A stretch of DNA of 64,000 nt from Bisporella sp. PMI_857 (lineage: Eukaryota; Ascomycota; Leotiomycetes; Helotiales; Helotiaceae). Where the stretch lies: contig JAJSPD010000042.1 in the NCBI GenBank assembly GCA_021307315.1, positions 1 to 64,000 of the forward strand, in the 5' to 3' direction. The notes beneath the pieces were generated by a model. That model did not search any database. It saw only the letters and a list, made by a program, of their open reading frames with translations, and had not been told where the DNA came from. The position numbers and the translations under genes are program-made. Positions 51,101-61,229 of this stretch are shown piece by piece. Numbering within the stretch: position 1 is the first letter of the stretch; each line of letters starts with the position of its first letter.

Positions 51101-51722
51101 TACTGAATACCACTGTTGTTCTATTGCTCTCAAGACTGTATCACATCGTTTCTGAACCTCACAGTAATATAGAACAGCGGGATGAGGCTTCCATCAACAG
51201 AAAAGTGTATTTATCGGCTAAGCCCTACTATATTTCTTGGCCGACTTTCTAGTAATGTATTTATTGAAAGCTCTAGCATTATTCAAGCTTCATGAAACGT
51301 TGTGCGTATTCCAGCTTGAGGATGAAAATGCTGAATATATGACTAATTTTGCGGACTATGGATATTCCTAGGTAGACGGAGAAAATGCGCTTGACGAAGA
51401 GAATGGGAACGTAAGCAGTTGTTCTATCAGTATATGGCTGCTAATGCGTTGGCCTTGTTTCTTAATGATAGATTTACAGAGCTTTTGGTGGTGCGAGATG
51501 TGTAGCGATATCAGTCGCCCCAAAGAGCAGAGTATCAAGCGTATTTGGATAGGCATATTGGTGTTGAGAGCAATTAACATAATGCGAAATTTGAATTCAA
51601 ATACAGCTTATTCTGGGACAAAGCTATCTCCATTATGTTGACCAGATGCGGAATATGCCTCAGCCAAGTAAATTATTTTGTACGCAACATTAATAAAGCT
51701 CTCGTGAAATCGCATTGCCTAG
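48147..51722. other. 3.6 kb gene-poor stretch
   Basis: Short frames occur on both strands (for example 48288-48563 plus, 50077-50662 minus) but none shows a family motif, a splice-consistent extension or a believable start. The region may hold the remains of genes too decayed to identify. No inverted repeats with target duplication were noticed. Confidence 0.4.
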
Positions 51723-53766
51723 TCAAATACAAGCTGCAGAGTCAGCTGATGGGCCTGCCTTATTGCTATTTTCTTTGAAACGGTTATCATCAACCTCTAG
51801 AGCCTCAATGTAAGGTATATCCCAGCGGTCATCACATAGCTGCTGCACTTCCTTGGCCGTAGAACTGTTCTGCACGAAAGCGTCAAAGCTATCATCAGGA
51901 ACTACGTAATGGAGAAGAGCGTACGCGAATCCGCTTGACAAGAAACCATAGGGGTAGTTCATGTAGTAAAGCTCAATCACGTTATCGGGGACAGCAACCG
52001 CTGGGTTTACAGCGGCGACAAAGCCAGGCAGTAAGGGTGCGACACCAATAGTCCACTACTTCCATAGTAATTAAATGTTCGTTTACACGGATCTCGTCTC
52101 CTTACTGCTAATGGAGCCCGCCAATTAATACCCTTTGTGTACCAGTAGATGCTAGTCCGATTCCCAGCGTAGAGATCATCCACGTTCACTTTCATCTTGG
52201 CCACGAAGATGTAGTGGGCTGTCATCAGCCCTGTCATTGGCGCAAGGAAAACTCCATATCCTGAAAGCACAGTTAGGAAAATGGTTGCTGTATTGACAAG
52301 ACGCCAAGGATTGACAACTGGGCTCAGAACGGCAATGATGTAAGCTCCTCGGCAAATGTTAATATACTTAGGGAAGACTGAGGCCAAATCTATGCCGCCC
52401 GAGAATGCATTGCCGGCAATATTGCTGCCCAGCTGTGAAATTGCTAGCGCAAGTCCGGCAAAAAAGACAGCAGCTCGGGTGCCAGCGCTGTCATTCTTTG
52501 CAAGAAGACCAGCGAACAATAATGGAGGGTTCCATACTGGCTCACCCATTCGATTCTGGGTAGCGGCCGTGACTAGGATGCCAATCACAGAAGCAATAAT
52601 GCTATAGAAGGGAAACGCAAAGACCTGTCCCCAGATGGCATCGCCTGGGCGTCGAGCAAGACGAGCATAATCGTTTTGGTTAAGGATACCGGCTGCAATG
52701 GAACCGATGATTGACATGATGCCAGAAATCATAAGCCACACAGTACTATAGCGGTCCCCAGTCAGGGGAGTTGAGATGCCATATTTGAGAGTGTCTCCAA
52801 AGCCATCGGATCCCATAGTAGCTAGAGCCCAGATTAGTAGGACCAGAAAGAACACGAGAGTTACTGAGCTGGCGAAGTAGAAGAACATCTGGGTACGGTG
52901 AGGTCGAATACGAAGAAATGGAAGGCTAATGACGCAGAATATGACGTACGCAATAAACTGGCTCGATGTCATGCCTGTCTCGGCGGGGATCTTGTTCGTA
53001 ATGTGTTTCTCAAATTCGGGATCCCACGAGAGGAGGATCAGATAGGTGCATTGCCCTCCAACCCACGACTGAAAACCGTACCTAGTACGGAATGTGAGGG
53101 GTGACTCGGCCGTAAATTCGAATTGGAATTACTCACCAGACTTTCGACAAGTTAGTCGTTAGAGATAGACAAAAGCGGAGAATAGCACTTACCAAATGCA
53201 AGAAAAATGCGGTTCCAAACGACAAACTGGGAACCCCAAATACCCCAAACAGCTCGACTGAAAACTGGGAAGCCGACTACAAAGGAGTCAATATCAGCCT
53301 CTTCAGATGCTGAATCGGAACATACTATGGTAATAGGCTCCAGGAAGGGAGCTGAGGATAAGGGCTATGGTTGCAATGATGTTTCCGATGACGATGGCTA
53401 TAGGGTCAGCCGAGGAAGAGGAATTAAAGCGTACGGATTCGCACCTATGATGGCCTGCCACCAAGTCAGACCCAGCGAAATAAGAGCACTTCCCGTTAAA
53501 TAAGTTGGAATGCAACAATTGATCAACATCTCTATACAGATTCATCAGTTTTGCACCTGCAGAGCTATCGAAGTCGTAGCATACAAAAGTTGTGATAGGT
53601 ACGGAATGTCCAGGTGCGTCTCTCCGTCCCGACAGGCCGGACATCCTCGTTCTGTGAGTACAGTTTAGAATTACATAACGCATGCAGCAGAGTTGTGTGG
53701 TTTGCCTACAATCAAGCGTGATCCATTTGGCAATTCGATGCATTTGAATATGGACAGTGATCCCAT
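51723..53766 (-). pseudogene. NCS1-family permease, one in-frame stop
   Basis: A 12-TM nucleobase/allantoin/hydantoin:cation symporter of plasma membranes. Eight exons (53766-53710, 53651-53585, 53531-53445, 53397-53326, 53276-53193, 53140-53137, 53081-52106, 52055-51723) keep phase throughout and give 560 codons. Landmarks are LINEDVRPVGTERRTWTF, PTYLTGSALISLGLTWWQA, VWYGFQSWVGGQCTYLILL, GILNQNDYARLARRP, ISQLGSNIAGNAFSGGIDL and GVAPLLPGFVAAVNP. Two oddities stand out. The sixth exon is only 4 nt (TCTG) and is needed to encode VWY. The codon split by intron 2 is TAG where the family has Trp (YHNF-W-ML), so a single G-to-A change truncates it at about residue 41. Everything else is intact, so inactivation looks recent. 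It is divergent from the hydantoinase relic. Confidence 0.8.
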
Positions 53767-54204
53767 GTTAGCTGAAACTGGAAGACTTGACGGGGGAACA
53801 CTTGGGGTCGCAAGCTTTTAACAAGTACCGAAGCGAATACATGACCTCTTTAAGAGCGTTCTGCCAATGCCTGAATCGCTGCCTTGGGCCGACTTTATTG
53901 GCCTTATCTCAATACTAGACCCTGATTGGTTAAGCGCCAACTCTTTGGGGGGAAAAGATAGGCCAACTTGATCGGTCAACCGAAGCTATCGGCGAACCTT
54001 GATCATCTGTCGCCTCTCGTTCGTTGCCAGTAGTCCTTGCAATATTCGTCATATAAGGGATTTTGTCGGCCAGGTAGTAGCCAAGGAGTTTAGCGATACA
54101 AATACAAATACAAATACAAATACAAATACAAAAAGGTATCTTGCTCATGAGAATCGTCAAAACCATCACAGCGCCTCGGCCGCCCTCAAACCACGTGACA
54201 CACT
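53767..54204. promoter_or_regulatory. Divergent promoter of permease and hydantoinase genes
   Basis: A 438-bp stretch between two start codons pointing outward, so a shared promoter for a transport-plus-hydrolysis pair. It includes the hexanucleotide microsatellite at 54096-54132, about 75 bp before the hydantoinase start. Confidence 0.5.
54096..54132 (+). repeat. (ATACAA)n microsatellite
   Basis: Six tandem ATACAA units. Confidence 0.95.
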
Positions 54205-57200
54205 ATGTCTCTGTACCGCATCGGAGTTGACGTTGGGGGTACCAACACGGATGCGGCTATCCTTGACATCCGGGCCGTTGATGGGCCCGGCTATGGCGTG
54301 CTGGCTTCCTACAAAGCCTCAACAACCAAAGACATTACCAGCGGCATTGAATCCGCCATCCGCACCGTTATCCAAGACTCCGGGATCGAGCAGAGCCGTG
54401 TTTTGAGCGTCACTATTGGAACCACCCACTTTATTAACGCCCTGATTGAAGCCGACGCGAGGAGACTGGATCGCGTCGCGGTGGTGCGGTTATGCGGTCC
54501 TTTTACTCGACAGATCCCGCCTTTTTCAGATTTCCCTGTCGGCCTACGTAACATCCTTGATGGAGGAACTCACTATCTTGACGTGGATTGGAGATTGATG
54601 GACGAGAAATTGCGCCTTTGAACCCGCAGCAGATCAAGGAGGCGGCCCGAGAAATTGTCGCATCTGGTATTAAATCAGTTGCGTTGGTGGGTGTATTTTC
54701 TCCGCTTGACCAAAAGGGGTTGCACGAGGAGGAATGCAAGAGGATCCTACTGCAAGCAGCACCTGAGCTAAACATCGTCTGCTCTCGCGATATCGGGCCT
54801 ATAGGTTTGCTGGAGCGAGAAAATGCCACAATCCTCAACGCTGCTATCCTTCGAACTGGCCGTCAAGTGAAGAAGAGCTTCAATCGCGCCATGGCCAGGC
54901 TGAAACTTGCCTGCCCGCTCTACCTATCACAAAATGACGGAACCTTGATTGATGCTGACACAGCGGCAGAATGCCCCATCAAGACATTTGCCAGTGGCCC
55001 GACTAACAGCATGACGGGTGCTGCATTCCTTGCTGGACTAGATCGCAAGAAACGAGCAGACGCGATTTCTGAATCAGACGCGGCAGAGCCTCAAGTTCTC
55101 GTCGTTGATATTGGAGGCACGACGACTGATGTATGCATGCTGTTACCATCAGGCTTTCCCCGTCAAGCTTCCGGCTTCGTCGAGATCGGGGGTGTCCGCA
55201 CCGCCTTCTCCATGCCCGAAGTCGTCTCCATTGGCTTGGGTGGAGGTAGCAAGATCCATTTCGACCCTCGGACGAATGAGGTTAGCGTTGGACCTGCGTC
55301 AGTCGGTCATCGAATCTAGCAGGAATCCAAAGTGTTTGGTGGTCAAATATTGACATCAAGTGATATTATTGTTGCTCTAGGCAAAGAGACGCTCTGAGAT
55401 GCCGAACTAGTTAAGGATGTTCCCAAATCACTCGTGGAGAAGGCATGTAAGAAGATAAAGATGATGCTGGAGGGCATCATTGAGCAGATGAAAGTCTCTG
55501 AAGCGCCTGTGCATGTCCTACTCGTAGGAGGTGGTGCTCTTCTTGTCACCGAAAATCTCAAAGGTGTGAGCAAGTGCATTGTGCCAATCCATCAGGGAGC
55601 AGCCAACGCGGTCGGCGCTGCAATTGCCAAGGTTTCTGGCGAGATTGATACCGTCGAAATCTTAGCGGATCGTTCGGAAAAGGCAGTCGTTGATGCTGCA
55701 TGTGCCAAAGCCGTAGATTTGGCTGTCCAGAGGGGCGCGGCCAGAGAGGATGTTCGGATTATTGAAATCAATAAGATGCCACTCCAATACATGCCTAACA
55801 ACGCGGTACGGATCCAAATTCGAGCCGTCGGTCATCTGGCGATTCCAGATGAGCTGACTCCTCATCCTTCACTTCCAGTGTTTAGCGAGCAGGATGGTGA
55901 TGAAGATGAGAGTCCGAAGGTCGACATCGCTAACGCTCTAGTGCCCACTTGCAAGCCATCTCTCCATGTAGATCTGGATGTCTACCGGCCTGACGTGAAG
56001 AATGGCGTCTGGTACCTTTCGGAGGTTGATCTCGAAATGATCGCCACTGGGTGCGGGGTGCTTGGAACTGGAGGTGGTGGGCCGACACACTATGAGTACC
56101 TCAAGGCCTTGGATGCTCTCCGAAATGGCGGCGAGAAGAAGATGAGGGTCATTTCTTCTAAAACTGTTAATGGCACCGACAACTTTAGCTTTGGGTCGTG
56201 GTATGGCAGCCCAAGTGTTATCAACGAACGCATTGGTGGAGGGAATGAACTCGCAATTGGTATCAACGCCGTCAACAAGATTGTGGGCAACAATTCGATC
56301 GATGGCTTGTACACTGACGAAATGTAAGCGATGTATTCCTGAAACTTAATATAGAGTAAACTAGCATTGACTAGGCATAGCGGTGGTGGAAATGGAATGA
56401 GTATCTTCCCTTGCAGCGTTTATTTCGACGTTCCCATCGTCGACGGTGATTCCATGGGTAGAGCCTATCCCACCATGTGCCACTGTTAGTTAGAAGAATT
56501 CCCTTGGCCTTTGTCTTTTTGTATGACTTTTGTTAGCTACTTTCGGTATTTATGGTTATTCGCTTACCCCCTGTGTGCTCGTCGATGCACGGGGAAATAC
56601 CACCGTGGTTTTAGTAAGCAATAACCAGACCATTGATATAACCTACTGCTAATAAAAACAGAACGCAGACTCGCCTACACGACTAGAGGAGATCCTTAGA
56701 ACTACGGCGATAGAGCTCGGTCTAGCCTGCACCGTGAGCTCGAGACCGATGCCTGGCTCCTTAATTAAGTCTCAGGGCGTCCCCAACACAGTGTCCCTAG
56801 CGTGGCATCTCGGCCGGGCAGTTCACAGCGCTCGACGCAAGAATTTTAGTTACGTAGATGCAATTGTGAGTTGCATTACTCTCCTCCGTATTATCAAGGA
56901 TCTTTACTAACACTGGAATTAGTTTAACGTTTGCACTGGAAAACTCCTCTTTACTGGTAAGATCATCGACGTCTGTCGATCTATTGGTGGTGGGCATACC
57001 ATGGGCTCTGTCATCATTGCCCCTCTAGGCGAAGAGGAGCGGGAGTCTGCCAACACAAGTCAACAGACAGTTCCGAACGATAGCCACGTGGTCATTCCTT
57101 TCCAGAATGAGTACTTGTACGCTGCTTTGTGCAATTCACTCGGATCTGAAGAGTCTCGAAGGATCATTTGCACTGTCCCAGACCTCATTTCGATTCTTGG

Positions 57201-57405
57201 TCAAGATGGCGAGGCAATCGGCTCCCAGGATCTGCGGTATGGATTACGAGTCAATGTCATTGCACTGCCAGCGCATCCACTGTGGACCACGGAGGAGGGT
57301 ATGAAGGTTGGAGGCCCAGAGGGATTTGGATTGAAGATGCCTTACGTCAGGATTGACAGCAACTTTACCGCAGCCCGCAGCGCCATTGAAGAGTTTGGGG
57401 TATAA
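54205..57405 (+). pseudogene. Hydantoinase/oxoprolinase-DUF917 fusion, inactivated
   Basis: An ATP-dependent ring-opening enzyme of the HyuA/oxoprolinase type joined to a DUF917 domain, a layout common in fungi. The N-domain has RIGVDVGGTNTDAAILD and TIGTTHFINALIEAD. The HyuA core has CSRDIGPIGLLERENATILN, KTFASGPTNSMTGAAFL, VLVVDIGGTTTDVCMLLPSG and LLVGGGALLV. DUF917 begins at DLEMIATGCGVLGTGGGGPT and runs through GGGNGMSIF, PIVDGDSMGRAYPT and CTGKLLFTGKIIDVCRSIGG to the end. The expected short introns are recognisable, for example 56326-56375. Three lesions remain: a 1-nt frameshift near 54590 before LEIDGREIAPL, TAG at 55317-55319 after VGHRI, and TGA at 55395-55397 (ETL-stop-DAEL). Both stops fit C-to-T change of CAG and CGA. 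Its transporter partner across the promoter is also broken. Confidence 0.85.
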
Positions 57406-58750
57406 TATAGGTATGCCAATCATATCACAGTCATGGCTAGGATCTTATACGGCTATAAATAAACGTTAAAATCACGCTTACTGCAAGTCGTCTTTCTACA
57501 TTCCAACGGCGGAATTGATTGAGCAAGCAATGTGATAAATATCCCCGGTCGGGTAAGTTCCTCTATCCACAGCTATAGAAAATCTTGTATACCTACCAGT
57601 GGAACATCAATTTATATCATTTCTTAATCCATGATGTAGTTAAGGAGAAAGCAAGACCAAAGGAGGCAAAAGAAAAAAAGAACTCTCTTTAATCAGGTGT
57701 CAGTTTAATTACTGGGCTTGGTATAGAACACACAGCGATAGTAGTAACGGCAATAAGTGGTGATTTTAGTGAAAGCTCTGGTGCAAGAAGCAGGGGAAGA
57801 TGTTGTGGAAGAGGCATGGGAAGGAAGAGAACTATTGAGTTTTACTCAACCAAACCCTTCCGCATTTCAAATCGATCTCTACAAGCTTCCATCAGCAGCA
57901 GCTTCTTAGCAACTACAGAAGCGTTTTATCGTTAACGATGACGCAGTAAATCCAATCATGGTTGATACTGAGATTACACTAGAGGGTCAAGGGTTTCTCA
58001 TATATCTATGGCTAAAATCGCAGCAGAAAGCCCATCGATTACACTATCGGACAAAAGTAGTATATTAAAACACAAAGCAACAAATTGTTAAAGAGCCAAA
58101 AATAAAAACCCGGCCCGCCAAGCCGCCAGAAACTCGCTATCAGGATTGTGTCGATACTACTGGAGAGTTGCCCTTTTGTGGAGCTTTATAAACCGTGTAA
58201 AGTTTGTATATCCAGTAACGCTATTATTATTATTATTATTTTGACTGGCGTTGAACATAAAAGACTTAGACCTTATTTGAATTCTTGAAGGCATGTCTGC
58301 ACCCACATTCCATGCTGTTGAGCTATTTACTGGTTTTCCTAATTGTTGGTTTCCCCCATTATGTTTCATGTAGGTTGGTTAGGTCCTGTCATTTTGGACC
58401 CACCAGCCATGGACCATGCTGCGAATTGTTCCATTTAGTGAGTACCTGCCACTCAGTAGGAGCATCATGCAGCTTTCAGTTACAACAACCAGCTAAGCTA
58501 AAATTATTGCCAGTTTCAACGTTAATGATTTACGCTACTGAGGCACTTCCCCACAAAGCAGAAAATATTTTTATGGAAGGCTACAGGCTACTTTCGTAAT
58601 AAAAATTACAGCAACCCCTCGCGAACAGACACGGCCCATCTTGACGACTTCAAGCGAACCAAACCAAATAGTGGCTATTGCAAACTGGTACCAAGGCGTA
58701 TCAGCAGAATCAGTATCCTTGCTATCCCTTTTTCTTCTGATACCCTACTC
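57406..58750. other. Intergenic, nothing recognised
   Basis: 1.3 kb without supported genes. A short ATT microsatellite lies at about 58222-58240. The right end is next to the redox-enzyme relic. Confidence 0.45.
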
Positions 58751-59730
58751 TTAGCTCGCTTGATTTGCAACTTCGCCCAAATTCTTGGACGATTTCAAAA
58801 ATCTGCCACCTAGACCCAAACTTCCAATACACATTGTGACTCCAGTGTAAATAACAACACGGAGCCATTTATTTTCGCCACACTCAGTCGTGGCCGTACG
58901 ATCCTGCCAAGTTGTGCCGATGCTGTGAAACCGGATAAAATAATGGCAATACCACTTGGTAACTGTCAAATTCCAACAATGGGGCTTGTGGAGATATGGG
59001 AAGAGTCTCAGATAGGAAGAAGCCGGCTTGGACCCGCCACCATGCTCGGTCGGCGGCAAGCTTACCTTTTTTTCTTGTATATAGCTAATGTAATCCACAA
59101 CTGTCTGATACGAAATTGTAGTATGTCTCGAGTCAGCGATATCAATCGGGACATACAGTAGGAAGCAGTAATCATTAAGCTTCAACTCCTTCCACTCTTT
59201 GATAGCCCTCAGGGTGTCCCATGTAAGTACCTCATAATGCACGTTGAAACCGAGCATCTCGGGGAGAAACTCGTGAGGAAATAATGAGATGAGAGGCTGA
59301 GCAACTGCTGCTTTCCATACACAAGACTCGCTGAGCCCATGACGGGAGTTGACGAAGCCAAGGCTATCTCTGCTTGATAGGCCAGATTCGATATCTCCCA
59401 TCAGCTCCCGGTATATCCGAACGTGCTGTTTGACCAGATCACCATCAACCAGCTCTTCTGACATGATTTGCCAGGCATTTTTGGTAATACGATGAAGAGC
59501 GAAAGGAATAGTGACTTTGTGAATATGTCCAAGCCATGCACCGTCAACACACTTGACTGGAGCACACTATTTGAGCTACCGTTTTGAGTGTTCTTGATTG
59601 AGAGAGAGCTCTCGAGAAACCACTGCTTTCCTTGTTCTAAATGGTCTCCCCATCGTTCTTGAACATCTTTGTCTTTGGTCAAAAGGAATGATGCGAGACT
59701 TCTTGGGCTGAAGTCCGCGATCAACCTCAT
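58751..59730 (-). pseudogene. Iron-containing redox enzyme-like gene, frameshifted
   Basis: A heme-oxygenase-fold di-iron type protein (iron-containing redox enzyme family) of unknown substrate. It starts MRLIADFSPRSLASFLLTKD. After NTQNGSSNS (about 59567) the frame shifts by one base to CAPVKCVDGAWLGHIHKVTI. The next part is long and well kept: VDGDLVKQHVRIYRELMGDI, SCVWKAAVAQPLISLFPHEF, FNVHYEVLTWDTLRAIKEWK and FLLYVPIDIADSRHTTISYQ, where Glu and His metal-ligand candidates lie. After IQEKK a GTAAGC donor may start an intron. The sequence beyond it to the stop at 58751 does not resemble the family, and the usual C-terminal half is missing. It is probably a truncated pseudogene. Confidence 0.65.
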
Positions 59731-60385
59731 TCCTTTGTCGCTCCGAGGATTAGGGTTGGGTTACATGATTGCTAGAAATTTTTATGTCACATACCCAGTC
59801 GAAGCCTTAGCCATCTAGACACGTGATTTACTGAGCGTAGATAGCTTTTGTTCCTTACCCGATCTCTTGTCAATATCAGTATTGTACTGAAGTACGCCAT
59901 GTGATAAAGGGCTTTATAAAATAGTTTAATTTGATGATTTTCGCCCCTTTTTTCAAAATACGAATTTAACTTGAAGCGCCACGGAGTTGGCCACGTGATT
60001 TTCTAAGTGGCGCCACCTGCGGGTCATTTCATTGGCTCAACTAGTTAAAGGCAGGGCCTTGGTCACGGGATACATCCTTTTTACATAAAGGCGCAACAAG
60101 CACTAGCTTTATTTGTTTATTTTTAATTTGAAATTTTTGTATAAAAATCCCTACAAACAGCTGTAACGGCGCCTATATTTGGATTCGTGACAACACCCCA
60201 AATTAACTAGAGATTATTCTATGCAAGACTTACCATTTTAGCCAACATCCTACATGTCTTAAATATATACTTCTCTTTAGCTGGAAATACACTAGTTCAT
60301 GTTTTTACGCTATAAAATAGATTTTGATATTTTTTTAAACTTTTGGTTATATTAAATTGGAGGTTAGGACAGCGTAAAAAATGAG
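59731..60385. other. AT-rich border region
   Basis: No gene seen. Base composition becomes strongly AT-rich from about 59900, marking the edge of a repeat-derived block. Confidence 0.5.
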
Positions 60386-60427
60386 TTGAGTTGAGTTGAG
60401 TAGCTATAGCTACTCAACTCAACTCAA
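60386..60427. repeat. 42-bp perfect palindrome of TTGAG/CTCAA repeats
   Basis: Two 21-nt arms (TTGAG repeats then TAGCTA, and their complement) meet without a spacer. More CTCAA copies and a CTCTGAGTATA direct repeat follow to ~60490. This is probably a subterminal repeat of the hAT-type element downstream, but no terminal repeat was proven. Confidence 0.8.
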
Positions 60428-60917
60428 TGATATTTCAAACCTACTCAACTCAACTCAAGGCTACTCTGAGTATACTCTGAGTATACTCGAGTAGGCCGGC
60501 GCTAGCCGATAGTTACCGAAAATAACCGAGAGATATTCTTTAGGATTTATAAGCTTACTAATAGAAACTATTAATAAAAAAAACTTTATATAATAGCTAT
60601 ATTATATAATTATATAATTACTAATATAAGCTATTGTTAGTATATTCTGGTAACTTGAGAAAATTCTAATAGATTCTACGTTATTCTTTACTATTTATTA
60701 GCTTATTAAAAGTATTATTAATTGATTTTCTAGAAGAATCTAGTTCTTTAATTATTAATATAACCAGATTGTTTTAGAATAACACTTTACTTATTTTCTA
60801 CTATATATTCAACTTAATATCTTCAAGTTAAAAAAAAAAATTTCACTTCGATTAACTAGTATTGCTACTACTACTTCTATTACTTTTACTTTACTTATTA
60901 TATCGATTATATATGTA

Positions 60918-61227
60918 ATATTGTGGAGGGGAACATGCTGAAGAGCAAGAACAGCAACAGGATCTAGCTCAAAACCTGTAGACGTGGTATCGGTATCTGT
61001 AGCATACTTGGGAGAGCACCGGCGAGCCTAAGCTCTATATAACAAATAAACGTCGATAGCTTATAAAAGAGTAATATATAGAAGGGTAGAAAAAGATTGT
61101 ATTGTTGATCATCGATGGTGTGCCTTCATATCGAAGGCAAGACTTATATACAACTCATGCTCCTCAGATCACATGACGCGCCACGTGACAAAATAGCAAA
61201 AAGAGAAAATCAACCCCACTACAATAT
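60918..61227. mobile_element. Solo LTR (~302 bp) inside AT-rich block
   Basis: A 302-bp segment of ordinary base composition (60922-61223) lies abruptly inside very AT-rich DNA. It starts TGTGGAGGGG and ends CCCCACTACA, an imperfect inverted terminal pair with TG...CA ends. ATAT flanks both sides, though that is weak evidence in AT-rich DNA. A CTATATAA box and AATAAA lie inside. It fits a retrotransposon solo LTR that arrived after the surrounding repeat had decayed. Confidence 0.6.
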
Positions 61228-61229
61228 GT

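Noticed and set aside
55283..55319. An intron that would remove the TAG in the hydantoinase gene
   Set aside because: The GT...AG segment ending CTAG would delete the conserved VSVGPASVG residues, so the stop is a real lesion.
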